DNA of 64,000 nt from assembly GCA_029265355.1 (NCBI GenBank), contig JAJUJL010000011.1:1-64000 (forward strand), written 5' to 3'. The translations under genes were made by a program, and so were the position numbers. Position 1 is the first letter of the stretch, and the number at the start of each line of letters is the position of its first letter. The notes beneath the pieces are model-generated. The model saw nothing but the letters and a program-made list of their open reading frames with translations, did no database searches and was not told the DNA's origin. Below, piece by piece: positions 36,816 to 45,855 of this stretch. The stretch comes from Chloroflexota bacterium. GTDB taxonomy: Bacteria; Chloroflexota; Anaerolineae; Anaerolineales; UBA4823.

Positions 36816-38335
36816 CTATCGTTCTAGACGGCTCCAACCTGACCATCGAAAAACTGGTGCGCATCGCCCGACATGGAGAGCAGGTCGCCCTCCACCCGGA
36901 GGCGCTGGAACGCATCAAAGTGTGCCGCAGCATGCTGGAAGAGAAGATTGTCGCCCATGAGATCATGTACGGGGTCAACACCGGCATCGGCGAATTCTCT
37001 GAGGTGGTGCTGACCGACGAGCAGGTGCAGCAGTTTCAACGCTACCTGATTTACAACCACGCCGCCGGCATCGGCGAGCCGGTACCGCTCGAGCAGGTGC
37101 GCGCCGCCATCGCCGGGCGCATCAACGTCCACGCTCACGGCAATTCCGGCTGTCGCCCTGAGATCACCCTGGCGCTGGTCGAAATGCTCAACAAAGGCGT
37201 TACGCCGGTGGTGTGCCAGAAGGGCTCGGTTGGCGCCTGCGGCGACCTGGCGCCCATGTCGCAGATCGCCCTGCTGCTGATGGGTGAAGGCGAGGCCTTC
37301 TACCAGGGCGAAAGGCTGCCAGGACGCGTGGCCATGGAGCGCGCGGGCATTCCTATCCCTGGCTTGCAGGCGCGCGACGGGTTGGCGACCATCAACGGCT
37401 CCAACCTTTTGACCGCCATGAGCGCCCTGCATCTGTATGACATGAACCGCTGGCTGAAGCAGGCCGAGATCGCTTGCGCCATGACCCTGGAAGCCTTGTT
37501 CGCCAATATGAAACCCTACGACATCCGCCTGCACCAGGCGCGCGGTTTCTCCGGCGCGGTGCGCAGCGCTCGGGCGATCATGAAATGTATTGAAGGCAGC
37601 GACCTGGTGACCGGCAAGCTCAAGGTCAAGGTGCAGGACGCCTACTCGATGCGCTCCACACCCCAGGTGATCGGCGCCGCCCACGACGCCATCGCCTATG
37701 CCAGGTCCCAGGTCGAGATCGAGCTCAACGGCGTCGGCGACAATCCCATTTTCTTGCCGGAATACCGCCTGACGCTGACCGGCGCCAATTTCCAGGGTTC
37801 GCCGGTCAGCCTGCCGATGGACATGGCAGGCGCGGCGATCACCATGGTGTGCGTGCTCTCCGAGCGGCGCTTCAACCGGCTGACCAACCCCAACCTGAGT
37901 ATCGGTTTGCCGGCCTTCCTGACCAAAGGCGCTGGGATGATGTCGGGCATGATGCTGAGCCAGTACACCGCCGATATGCTCATCGTCGAGCAGCGCATCC
38001 TGTCCATGCCGGCCTCGATCCAATCCATCCCCGCCGCCGCCGACCAGGAAGATTTCGTCTCCATGGGTATGAATACGGCAATCAAGAATGGCCAGATCCT
38101 GGATAACGCTTACGGCGTGCTGGGCATCGAGTTCATGGGCGCCGCCCAGGCGCTGGATTTCCGCGATTTTACCCCGGGTCATGGCGTGCAGGCCGCGCGC
38201 CGGGTGATCCGCAAATATGTTGCCCATCTGCACGAAGACCGCCCGATGTATCCTGATCACAACCGCATGAAAGAGCTGGTGCAGTCGGGTGAGATCCTGG
38301 AGGCGGTCGAGGCCGAGGTGGGCAGCCTGGAATAG
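36812..38335 (+). CDS. hutH: Histidine ammonia-lyase family enzyme with Ala-Cys-Gly at the MIO site
   Basis: A 507-residue lyase of the HAL/PAL family, which removes ammonia (or another amine) from an amino acid using the self-made MIO group. Family residues are present: the catalytic Tyr in MYGVNTGIG, NHAAGIG, INGSN, QDAYSMRSTPQVIGA, GANFQGSP and QEDFVSMG. The MIO-forming triad is A142-C143-G144 instead of Ala-Ser-Gly. A Ser-to-Cys mutant of Pseudomonas HAL is known to remain active, so this may work. HAL landmarks SHA, EDHVSM and LALLNG are altered to NHA, EDFVSM and LATING. The substrate could therefore be histidine or a relative such as ergothioneine. Start ATGA overlaps the regulator. 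Confidence 0.8.
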   Translation: MTIVLDGSNLTIEKLVRIARHGEQVALHPEALERIKVCRSMLEEKIVAHEIMYGVNTGIGEFSEVVLTDEQVQQFQRYLIYNHAAGIGEPVPLEQVRAAIAGRINVHAHGNSGCRPEITLALVEMLNKGVTPVVCQKGSVGACGDLAPMSQIALLLMGEGEAFYQGERLPGRVAMERAGIPIPGLQARDGLATINGSNLLTAMSALHLYDMNRWLKQAEIACAMTLEALFANMKPYDIRLHQARGFSGAVRSARAIMKCIEGSDLVTGKLKVKVQDAYSMRSTPQVIGAAHDAIAYARSQVEIELNGVGDNPIFLPEYRLTLTGANFQGSPVSLPMDMAGAAITMVCVLSERRFNRLTNPNLSIGLPAFLTKGAGMMSGMMLSQYTADMLIVEQRILSMPASIQSIPAAADQEDFVSMGMNTAIKNGQILDNAYGVLGIEFMGAAQALDFRDFTPGHGVQAARRVIRKYVAHLHEDRPMYPDHNRMKELVQSGEILEAVEAEVGSLE

Positions 38336-38385
38336 CGTTGAGCTATGCGACCGATGGATGAACTCAACAACCGAGGAGGAATCAC

Positions 38386-40059
38386 ATGACACGCACCATC
38401 CGCGCCCCGCGCGGCACACAACTGACCTGCAAAAACTGGCTGATCGAAGCCCCTTATCGCATGATCCAACACAACCTGGAACCGGAGGTGGCTGGCAACC
38501 CAGAGAAATTGATCGTCTATGGCGGGCGCGGGCGCGCCGCCCGCAACTGGGAATGTTTCGACGCTATCCTGGACTCCTTGCGCCGCCTGGAACCTGACGA
38601 AACCCTGCTGGTGCAATCCGGCAAACCGGTGGGTGTCTTTCAAACGCATGAAGACGCGCCGCGGGTGATCATCGCCAACACCAATATCGTCCCCGCCTGG
38701 GCCACGCAGGAGAATTTCGACCGCTGGGAGGCCCAGGGCCTGATCATGTACGGGCAGATGACGGCTGGTTCCTGGATCTATATTGGCACGCAGGGCATCT
38801 TGCAGGGCACCTACGAGACCCTGGCAGCCGCCGCCCGCCAGCACTACGGCCCCAATGCCAGCCTGAAAGGCAAGTTCGTGCTCACTGCCGGCCTGGGTGA
38901 AATGGGTGGTGCGCAGCCGCTGGCGGTCACCATGAATGAGGGTGTGGCGCTGGTGGTCGAGATCGACCCGTGGCGCGCCCAACGCCGCCTGGAGCACGGC
39001 TACCTGAACAAGGTGGTCGACAACCTGGAAGAAGCCATGACCCTGGTGGAAGAGTCGGTCGCGGCCCGGAGGCCGCTCAGCGTCGGCCTGATTGGCAACG
39101 CCGCCGATATCTTCCCCGAACTGGTCATCCGCGGCGTGATCCCGGATATGGTTACCGACCAAACCTGCGCCCACGATCCGCTGATGTACGTGCCCAACGG
39201 CATGACCCTGGCTGCCGCCGAGGAGATGCGCGTTCGCGATCCCCGCGAATACCAGCGCCTGTCTATGCAAAGCATGGCGCGCCATTGCCAGGCGATGGTC
39301 GAGATGCAGAAAAAAGGTGCGGTGGTCTTCGACTATGGCAACAATTTGCGCCAGATGGCGTACAACGCCGGCTACCACGAGGTGATGAACCCGGATGGGA
39401 GCTGGGTCTACCCCGGCTTCGTCCCTGCCTATATTCGCCCGCTATTTTGCGAAGGCCAGGGTCCTTTCCGCTGGGTGGCGCTTTCTGGAGACCCCAAGGA
39501 TATTTACGAGACCGACCAGATCATCATGGACCTCTTCCCAGAGAAAGAACACCTGGTGCGCTGGATCAAGATGGCGCAGGAGCAGGTGCACTTCCAGGGC
39601 CTGCCCAGCCGCATCTGCTGGTTGGGTTACGGCGAGCGCGACAAAGCCGGGCTAGCATTCAATGAAGCTGTCGCCAGCGGGCGGGTCAGCGCTCCGATTG
39701 CCATCGGCCGCGATCACCTGGATTGCGGTTCGGTCGCCAGTCCCAATCGCGAGACCGAGGGCATGCGCGACGGCTCGGACGCCATCGCCGACTGGCCCAT
39801 CCTGAACTTTGCCATCAACGCCGTGGGCGGCGCCACCTGGGTCAGTTTCCACCACGGCGGCGGTGTGGGCATTGGCTACAGCCTGCACGCCGGGCAGGTG
39901 ATCGTCGCCGATGGCACTCCAGCAGCCGCCAGGCGGCTCAAGCGCGTGCTGACCACCGACCCCGGCATGGGCATCCTGCGCCACGCCGACGCTGGCTATC
40001 CCGAAGCAATCGCCTGCGCCCGGGAGCGCGGGGTGAAGATCCCCATGCTGCCGCAATAA
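38386..40059 (+). CDS. hutU: Urocanate hydratase (urocanase family)
   Basis: A 557-residue NAD-dependent urocanase, which adds water to urocanate to give imidazolone propionate. [64 protein letters not shown] and [15 protein letters not shown] are signature segments. The active-site Cys is C411 in [14 protein letters not shown]. The next two hut enzymes (imidazolonepropionase and a glutamate-forming hydrolase) are not in the window. Thiourocanate hydratases of ergothioneine breakdown belong to this same family, so the exact substrate is tied to that of the lyase 50 bases upstream. Confidence 0.9.
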   Translation: MTRTIRAPRGTQLTCKNWLIEAPYRMIQHNLEPEVAGNPEKLIVYGGRGRAARNWECFDAILDSLRRLEPDETLLVQSGKPVGVFQTHEDAPRVIIANTNIVPAWATQENFDRWEAQGLIMYGQMTAGSWIYIGTQGILQGTYETLAAAARQHYGPNASLKGKFVLTAGLGEMGGAQPLAVTMNEGVALVVEIDPWRAQRRLEHGYLNKVVDNLEEAMTLVEESVAARRPLSVGLIGNAADIFPELVIRGVIPDMVTDQTCAHDPLMYVPNGMTLAAAEEMRVRDPREYQRLSMQSMARHCQAMVEMQKKGAVVFDYGNNLRQMAYNAGYHEVMNPDGSWVYPGFVPAYIRPLFCEGQGPFRWVALSGDPKDIYETDQIIMDLFPEKEHLVRWIKMAQEQVHFQGLPSRICWLGYGERDKAGLAFNEAVASGRVSAPIAIGRDHLDCGSVASPNRETEGMRDGSDAIADWPILNFAINAVGGATWVSFHHGGGVGIGYSLHAGQVIVADGTPAAARRLKRVLTTDPGMGILRHADAGYPEAIACARERGVKIPMLPQ

Positions 40060-40178
40060 GCGGTCGCGCTTTTTGCTGAAAGTAAAACCAGATAAACCGC
40101 AAAGACGCTGAGAACGCAAAGCCACAATACACTTCGCGCCCTTCGCCTTAGCGGTTAATTGGATACCAGGAGACTGCC

Positions 40179-41609
40179 ATGACCCTGCAAAGCAACTACA
40201 CCGCCTACCTCACCCCTCAGTTTCGCAAGCTCTCCCCGGACCAGGTGGAGCATCTGCACCATGCCTCCCTGGAGATCCTGGAGCGCACCGGGGTACGCCT
40301 GTTCGAACCAGAAGCGCTGGCGCTGCTCCAAAAGCGCGGCATACCCGTGGAAGACGGCAACCGCGTGCGCATCCCCGCCGGGCTGGTGGAGTGGGCGCTC
40401 TCGGTGGCGCCCAAGCGCACCGTGCTGTGCGATCGCCACGGGCAGCGGGTGATGCCACTGGAGCGTCACAACGTGTTCTTCGGCACCGGCTCCGACTGCC
40501 CCAATGTGATCGACTTGCGCACCGGCGAGCGCCGCCCGGGCACACTGCAGGATATCGTCGAAGCGACGATTGTCTGCGACGCGCTGCCCAACATCGACTT
40601 CCTGATGTCTTTCTGCCTGGCTTCCGACCAGCCTCAGGAGACCGCCGACCGCCTGCAGATGCGCGCCATGCTGATGAATAGCACCAAGCCGATCCTGTTC
40701 GTGACCACCGAGTTCGAGGGCTGCGTGGATGCGGTGCGCATGGCAGAAGCCGTCGCCGGCGGCGAAGAAGCCCTGCGCCGCAACCCCATCTGCGCCTGCT
40801 ACATCAATGTCACTGCCCCGCTGCGCCACAACCAGGAAGCGCTGCAGAAGCTGCTCTACCTGGCGGGCAAGGGCCTGCCCACCACCTACACCCCCGTTGT
40901 GCTGCGCGGCGCTTCAGGACCGGTGACCGCCGCCGGCGCCATCGCCCTGGCCAACGCCGGCGAGCTGGCGGGCCTGGTTATCGCCCAGCTCAAGCGCGAG
41001 GGGGCTCCCATCATCCTGACCGGCGGGGTCAACGATATGCTCGATATGCGCTCCACGCTGGACATCTACTCCGATCCCACCAACCGGGTGATGCTGGTCG
41101 AACTGGCGCACCGCTACAACCTGCCCATCTTCGGCCTGGCAGGCTGCAGCGATTCCAAGCTGCCCGACGAGCAGGCTGCCGCCGAAGCCGCCCTGTCCAT
41201 CATCCTCGAGACGTTGGCAGGCGCCCAGATGGTGCACGATGTCGGCTACCTGGACGGCGGCATGTGCAACTCCCTAGAGCAGGTGGTGATTTGCGATGAG
41301 ATCATCGCTTACACGCGCCATTTCATGCGCGGCCTGGAAATCAACGAAGAAACGCTGGCGCTGGACTTGATCGACCAGATCGGCCCTGACGGCGACTACC
41401 TGAGCACCCAGCACACTCTCGACCACTACCGCGAGGACTGGTATCCGAAACTGTTCGAGCGGCGCAACCACACCGACTGGCTGAAGCGCGGCGGCAAAAC
41501 CCTGCGCCAGCGCGCCCGCGAGCGGGCGCTGGATATCCTGGCTAAGCACCAGCCCGAGCCGCTGCCAGCGGACGTGCAGAGGCGGGTGGACGAGATCGCG
41601 GGCGTGTGA
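40179..41609 (+). CDS. MttB-family methyltransferase (non-pyrrolysine)
   Basis: A 476-residue protein of the trimethylamine methyltransferase (MttB) superfamily. These enzymes move a methyl group from a quaternary or tertiary amine to a corrinoid protein. Family segments include HHASLEILERTGV near the start, CYINVTAPLRHNQEAL, GCSDSKLPDEQAAAEA, LAGAQMVHDVGYL and the C-terminal HRYREDWYPKLFERR-like HTLDHYREDWYPK. The frame runs through without an in-frame amber codon, so it is of the MtgB/betaine-type, not the pyrrolysine type. No corrinoid protein gene is adjacent. It follows hutU by 119 bases, a gap with a GCAAAG-rich string, and ends at a strong terminator, so it is probably last in the operon. 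Confidence 0.82.
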   Translation: MTLQSNYTAYLTPQFRKLSPDQVEHLHHASLEILERTGVRLFEPEALALLQKRGIPVEDGNRVRIPAGLVEWALSVAPKRTVLCDRHGQRVMPLERHNVFFGTGSDCPNVIDLRTGERRPGTLQDIVEATIVCDALPNIDFLMSFCLASDQPQETADRLQMRAMLMNSTKPILFVTTEFEGCVDAVRMAEAVAGGEEALRRNPICACYINVTAPLRHNQEALQKLLYLAGKGLPTTYTPVVLRGASGPVTAAGAIALANAGELAGLVIAQLKREGAPIILTGGVNDMLDMRSTLDIYSDPTNRVMLVELAHRYNLPIFGLAGCSDSKLPDEQAAAEAALSIILETLAGAQMVHDVGYLDGGMCNSLEQVVICDEIIAYTRHFMRGLEINEETLALDLIDQIGPDGDYLSTQHTLDHYREDWYPKLFERRNHTDWLKRGGKTLRQRARERALDILAKHQPEPLPADVQRRVDEIAGV

Positions 41610-41612
41610 TTC

Positions 41613-41662
41613 TTTGGGGTTGTGTTAGCGGCAAAGCCGTTGCCACAACCCCAAAATTTTTT
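41613..41662 (+). terminator. Rho-independent terminator closing the hut-like operon
   Basis: TTTGGGGTTGTG (41613-41624) pairs perfectly with CACAACCCCAAA (41644-41655) and is followed by A and six T (41657-41662). The loop holds a smaller GGC/GCC hairpin. It begins four bases after the MttB stop codon. Confidence 0.9.
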
Positions 41663-41708
41663 GATATAATTATCTTACGAATTGTTATCGATCAGGAGAT
41701 GTAAAGCA

Positions 41709-41921
41709 ATGGAAATCTCAACAATTTCATCCAAGTTTCAAGTGGTCATCCCGCGAAAAATTCGAGAACAATACGACTTGAAACCCGGTCAGAAATTGGC
41801 ATTTATTCCCTATAAAGGCACGCTGCGTGTCGTGATTGTTCCGACGATGGAGGAGGCACGCGGGATTCTCAAAGGGATGAATACCGATAACATCAGGGAA
41901 GAGGAAGACGAGGAGCGTTGA
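41709..41921 (+). CDS. AbrB/MazE-type antitoxin
   Basis: A 70-residue DNA-binding protein with the swapped-hairpin AbrB fold (ISSKFQVVIPRKIREQYDLKPGQKLAF). The C-terminal tail of alternating acidic residues (NIREEEDEE) would bind and block the toxin. The ATG at 41709 follows CAGGAG. It is immediately followed by a PIN-domain toxin with overlapping stop/start, the normal VapB-VapC order. The pair would be autorepressed through this protein. Confidence 0.88.
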   Translation: MEISTISSKFQVVIPRKIREQYDLKPGQKLAFIPYKGTLRVVIVPTMEEARGILKGMNTDNIREEEDEER

Positions 41922-42295
41922 TGAACGTTGTTGACTCCTCTGGTTGGCTCGAATATTTTAGCGATGGCCCCAACGCTGACTTCTTTGCAACGCCAATCCG
42001 GAAAACGGATACACTGATCGTACCAACAATCTGCCTTTATGAAGTCTTCAAACGCGTGCTGATGTTGCTTGGCGAAGAACAGGCATTGAATGCCCTGGGC
42101 GTCATGTCTGCTGGTATCGTCGTAGATCTGGATCGCAAAATCGCTATCGATGCAGCAACCTTATCCATCGAATTGAAACTGGCAATGGCAGACAGCCTGA
42201 TCCTGGCGACTGCCCAGACCCACAGTGCTACACTCTGGACGCAAGATGCGCATTTCAAGGAAATAGAAGGAGTACGTTATATCGAGAAGAGATGA
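41921..42295 (+). CDS. VapC-type PIN-domain ribonuclease toxin
   Basis: A 124-residue PIN nuclease. The metal-binding acidic residues are visible: D5 in VVDSSGW, E in CLYEVFK, D in MADSLILATA and D in WTQDAHF. VapC toxins cut tRNA or rRNA when the antitoxin is degraded. The ATG overlaps the antitoxin stop (TGATG), giving coupled translation. The next gene begins seven bases after its stop but is functionally unrelated. Confidence 0.88.
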   Translation: MNVVDSSGWLEYFSDGPNADFFATPIRKTDTLIVPTICLYEVFKRVLMLLGEEQALNALGVMSAGIVVDLDRKIAIDAATLSIELKLAMADSLILATAQTHSATLWTQDAHFKEIEGVRYIEKR

Positions 42296-42301
42296 GAGGA
42301 C

Positions 42302-43138
42302 ATGATGAAACTTGCTCCTGCCCTCCTCCGACTGTTGTTCGCAATCACCCTTCTGCTGGCGCTCGCCTTCCTGGCAGTCGCCCTCGCCCGTCGTCCTACC
42401 CCTCCAATTTCCTCCACCGAGGCTCCTCCGACTTCCCCCTCGCCCAGCGATGAGTTTGCCGGGCAGCGCGATTACCTGGTCGATGTCTACATCGAAGGCG
42501 CTGGCATCAACAACCCGGAAGTGCTCGAGGCTATGCGCAGTGTGCCGCGCCATAAGTTTGTCCCAGCCAGCTACATCGACCAGGCCTACGAGGATCATCC
42601 GCTGCCCATCGGTTACGGGCAGACCATTTCTCAACCCTACATTGTCGCCCTGATGACCCAACTGCTCGATCTGCAGCCTGGCGAAAAAGTGCTGGAAATC
42701 GGCACCGGCTCCGGTTACCAGGCCGCCGTGCTGGCTGAGTTGGAGGGCGTTGAAGTGTACACCATCGAGATCGTTCCCGAGCTGGCTGAATTGGCTGCCA
42801 CCCGTTTGAAAGAGCTGGGCTACGACAACGTTCACGTCCGCCAGGGCGACGGTTACTATGGCTGGCCCGAAGAAGCCCCTTTCGACGCCATTATCGTTAC
42901 CGCCGCGCCCGATCACTTGCCCGCCCCACTGGCTGAGCAGCTTGCCGAAGGCGGCAGGCTGGTCATTCCCATCGGACCGCCTGGCTGGTACCAAACTTTG
43001 TGGCAATTTGTGCGCCTCCCTGGCGAGAGCGAGCTGACCGCTTACAACATGGGCGGGGTGAGCTTTGTGCCCTTCACGGGTGCGGGGATTGAAAGCGCTC
43101 CAGAAGCGCCGGTTCCGACCTACCTGCCAACGCCCTGA
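42302..43138 (+). CDS. pcm: Membrane-anchored protein-L-isoaspartate O-methyltransferase
   Basis: A 278-residue protein. Residues ~55-260 are a complete PIMT domain, the SAM-dependent enzyme that repairs isoaspartyl damage: MRSVPRHKFVP, the substrate loop YGQTISQPYIVA, SAM motif VLEIGTGSGYQAAVLA, and FDAIIVTAAPDHLP. Unusually it begins with a hydrophobic helix (~8-28) and a Pro/Ser/Thr-rich linker without a lipobox, which predicts an anchored domain outside the cytoplasm. SAM is cytosolic, so either the orientation is inverted or the role differs. Tails like this recur in some environmental PIMTs. Confidence 0.85.
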   Translation: MMKLAPALLRLLFAITLLLALAFLAVALARRPTPPISSTEAPPTSPSPSDEFAGQRDYLVDVYIEGAGINNPEVLEAMRSVPRHKFVPASYIDQAYEDHPLPIGYGQTISQPYIVALMTQLLDLQPGEKVLEIGTGSGYQAAVLAELEGVEVYTIEIVPELAELAATRLKELGYDNVHVRQGDGYYGWPEEAPFDAIIVTAAPDHLPAPLAEQLAEGGRLVIPIGPPGWYQTLWQFVRLPGESELTAYNMGGVSFVPFTGAGIESAPEAPVPTYLPTP

Positions 43139-43177
43139 GCAGGCGCCAGCCTGCGCTGCGCCAGTGCCGCAGCCGGC

Positions 43178-45580
43178 TCAGCGCTGCGTGGGTAGCGCTG
43201 CGTAAGCCCCCAGGTAACACAGCGCCCCGATCCAAAATACCCAGGAAAAACCCAGGCTGAGCGCCAGCAGCGCCGCCAGCACCGAGGCGACCACCGAAGC
43301 AGCCCCGTTGACTGCCCACACCCAGGCAACCGGCGTACCAGGCTCCAAGTGTCGCAGACCTCCAGGAAAAGGGATACCCATCAGGCAACCCAAGGGCGCA
43401 AGCAGCACCACGCTTAAGGCCAGGCGCAGCGTCAACGACAGGCCCAGCGTTGCAGCAAAGAAACCTGGCAGCAAGTACGGGATGGTTGCCAGCAGCCCCA
43501 CCAATGCCAGCAGCGCCGGGCGCAGCCGCGCCCTGGCGCTCATCCGGCTGCCCAACGCCGAAAACAGCAGTAAGGCAAACAGCACCACCGTCAGCGCGTA
43601 GGCGGGGTTGCCCAGGTAGAGGATGAAACGCTGCATCAACGGGATTTCCACCAGCAGGTAAGCCAACCCGATCATGCCAAAATACAGCAAGGGGCCCAAG
43701 AGAGATGTCTTTCGGCTGGCATGCTCACCAACGCCTGCGCGTCGCACCGACAGCGGCAGCACAATCAGCGCGGCCGCTGCCGCCAGCGAGAGCAGCAGCA
43801 GCGCCAGGATGAGAAAATATCCCGCCCCGCCGAATGGCTGCCAGGTTCGCCCCAGCAACGCCAGGAGCTGCCTGGCCTGCGTCCACTTGAAATAATGTCC
43901 AAAAAATGGGTGCTCGTCGCTGGGAGGCGAGACATCATAGGGGTAGGCGCGGTAGAATGCACTGCGCGGTTGGGCCGCCAGCAAACGGGCAAACGCCTGC
44001 TCATAGATAGGCTCGCTCAGCACGTTGTAGCGGTTCAATTCGCTGGTGTCAAGGTCTGGCGCATAGACCAGGTCGAAGGCTCTGTCGGTGGCAAATTTGC
44101 GCAAGGTTGCCAGTTCCTGCTGGCTAAACGGCGCCTTTTTGACCAGGACGGTGGCGGTGTTATAGCCGCGAAAAGCGAACAGCCGCGCCGAAGGCTCCAG
44201 CCCGGCGGCTTCCAGCGCCGAGATGGCCAGTCCAAAGGCGCGCAGTTCCTCGCTGGGTGGATCCTGCAACCAGCGCGTAATCGACAATACCCCCTCCGGT
44301 GATAGGCGCGCCAACGCATCCTGGAACGCCTCCTGGGTATAACGGTAATCTTCTGCCAGGCTATAAGCGCCCACGCCCACCGGATGATATCCTGAGTTCA
44401 AGCACAGCAGAATGACATCGAACTGTCCGAAGCTGCGGTGCAGGTAGCTGCGCCCGGTTTCTATCTCGACCTGCACCCGAGAGTCGGCGTACACCTCTCC
44501 AGCGGCTGCCACGATCAGCGGGTTGACCTCCACCGCCGTCACCTGGGAAGCGCCCATCGCCAGGGCGATGAAGACATCCAGTCCGCCGCGTGGCTCGAGC
44601 GCCAGCGTCTGCGCGCCCGGGCGCAGCAGGAAAGCTGCCGCTGTGGGGAGATAAGCGCTGAACTGCGGATCCGCCCCTGGCAGCAACACAGCGCTCAAAT
44701 CATCCCCATCTACCAACAAGCCATCCATCGCTGGCAGCGGCTGCTGGTAGCGAAAGCTCAGGCCGGGCAGCGAATGGATGCTGGCGCTACGCACCACGTC
44801 GACCCGCGCCGATGCGTTCCAGCGCCGGTATACCACCTGACTGCCTGGCGCCTGTAGGGCATAGGATAGGCCTTTGTAAGGAGAAAGTTTCAACTCGAGC
44901 AATTTCAGGCCGCGCTGGTCATCCAGCCTCAGACCCAGGTCGAGCAGGCACAAAAGCAGCAACCCCGCCGCCCCCGCCAGCCGCCCGCTGGCGCGTCTAT
45001 TTGGCTCCCCACCATCCTGCAGCCCGGTGACCAGGGCTGCCAGGCATGCCAGGGCGCTGCTCAACACCACCACCCCCTCCCCGCCAAACAGTGCCGGCGC
45101 AAACAGCGCCAGGCCGCAGCCGGCGGCCGAGCCTGCCAGGTTGGCCGCGTACGTTGTCCCGGCAAGGCGCGGCGCGGCTTGCAGCAGCATGCTCACCACC
45201 AGCCCGCTACAGAAAAAAGGCGCCGCCTGCACCAGGTAGTGCAGCGCCAGGATCCATACCTGGCGGCTATCCCAGGTAATGGTGTAAGAATCGAAGGGCA
45301 GTTCATTGGTCAGAATGAAGCCAGCCAGGATGAACGTCCCTGCCGCCAGCGAAAGCTGCGCCACGCGGCGGCTAAGATCACCGCCCCCAAACGTCGGGAA
45401 CAGCGCCAGGAATGTGCCGCTGGCGCCGAAGCCCAGCAGCGCCAGGCTGACAATCATGAAGGCGAAATGGTAGAACTGAGCGACGGAGTACAGCCGCGTC
45501 AGGTTGATCTCGAACAGGAGTGTGGCTGCCGAGAGCAGGGAAAGGCTGAGGCGGATCTTCGGGCTGGCGACGACATCCAT
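43178..45580 (-). CDS. Membrane protein with spermidine-synthase-like domain
   Basis: An 800-residue protein. The N-terminal ~220 residues hold about six hydrophobic helices (opening LSLSLLSAATLLFEINLTRLYSV). A soluble Rossmann-type domain follows (~300-560) resembling the aminopropyltransferase/SAM fold, with VTAVEVNPLIVAAA and DVILLCLNSGYH. The C-terminal ~210 residues are again membrane helices with EIPLMQRFILYLGNP and MGIPFPGGL. This architecture is common as 'spermidine synthase-like' in environmental bacteria, but aminopropyl transfer has not been shown to be its job. The start at 45580 is chosen because an extension to 45853 would be non-hydrophobic and atypical. It diverges from mrp. 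Confidence 0.8.
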   Translation of the reverse strand: MDVVASPKIRLSLSLLSAATLLFEINLTRLYSVAQFYHFAFMIVSLALLGFGASGTFLALFPTFGGGDLSRRVAQLSLAAGTFILAGFILTNELPFDSYTITWDSRQVWILALHYLVQAAPFFCSGLVVSMLLQAAPRLAGTTYAANLAGSAAGCGLALFAPALFGGEGVVVLSSALACLAALVTGLQDGGEPNRRASGRLAGAAGLLLLCLLDLGLRLDDQRGLKLLELKLSPYKGLSYALQAPGSQVVYRRWNASARVDVVRSASIHSLPGLSFRYQQPLPAMDGLLVDGDDLSAVLLPGADPQFSAYLPTAAAFLLRPGAQTLALEPRGGLDVFIALAMGASQVTAVEVNPLIVAAAGEVYADSRVQVEIETGRSYLHRSFGQFDVILLCLNSGYHPVGVGAYSLAEDYRYTQEAFQDALARLSPEGVLSITRWLQDPPSEELRAFGLAISALEAAGLEPSARLFAFRGYNTATVLVKKAPFSQQELATLRKFATDRAFDLVYAPDLDTSELNRYNVLSEPIYEQAFARLLAAQPRSAFYRAYPYDVSPPSDEHPFFGHYFKWTQARQLLALLGRTWQPFGGAGYFLILALLLLSLAAAAALIVLPLSVRRAGVGEHASRKTSLLGPLLYFGMIGLAYLLVEIPLMQRFILYLGNPAYALTVVLFALLLFSALGSRMSARARLRPALLALVGLLATIPYLLPGFFAATLGLSLTLRLALSVVLLAPLGCLMGIPFPGGLRHLEPGTPVAWVWAVNGAASVVASVLAALLALSLGFSWVFWIGALCYLGAYAALPTQR

Positions 45581-45855
45581 TGCAAGTGTCCTGGATAAAA
45601 CAATCATATTGTATGCATTGGAAGCGGTCAATAGCAATAGCCAGCACCAATGGTAATCCCCCTGGCTGAGCGTGTAACATTCAAGGACAAATGTAATCAT
45701 CTTTTCCTGACAATCAATAGTGGAACTTAGCAAACAAAATGTTATACAATATATGCATACGGTACCGATGTGGGTGCTTTTTTTCGCATCCTTCCTCGCC
45801 GCAGGAGAGCGAGTTTGCCCCAACCCCCTATCTACCCTGTCCAAGGAAATCATCT

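Noticed and set aside
36824-38419. Long open frame (531 codons) on the minus strand opposite hutH
   Set aside because: It is antisense to a complete HAL-family gene with all family motifs. High GC at third positions often leaves such shadow frames, and its translation is histidine/glycine-rich without any recognisable domain.
40090-40150. GCAAAG-rich string between hutU and the MttB-like gene, possible dispersed repeat
   Set aside because: It resembles low-complexity intergenic strings (also near 33560-33590 in complement), but only short matches are shared within this window, so I cannot define a repeat unit.
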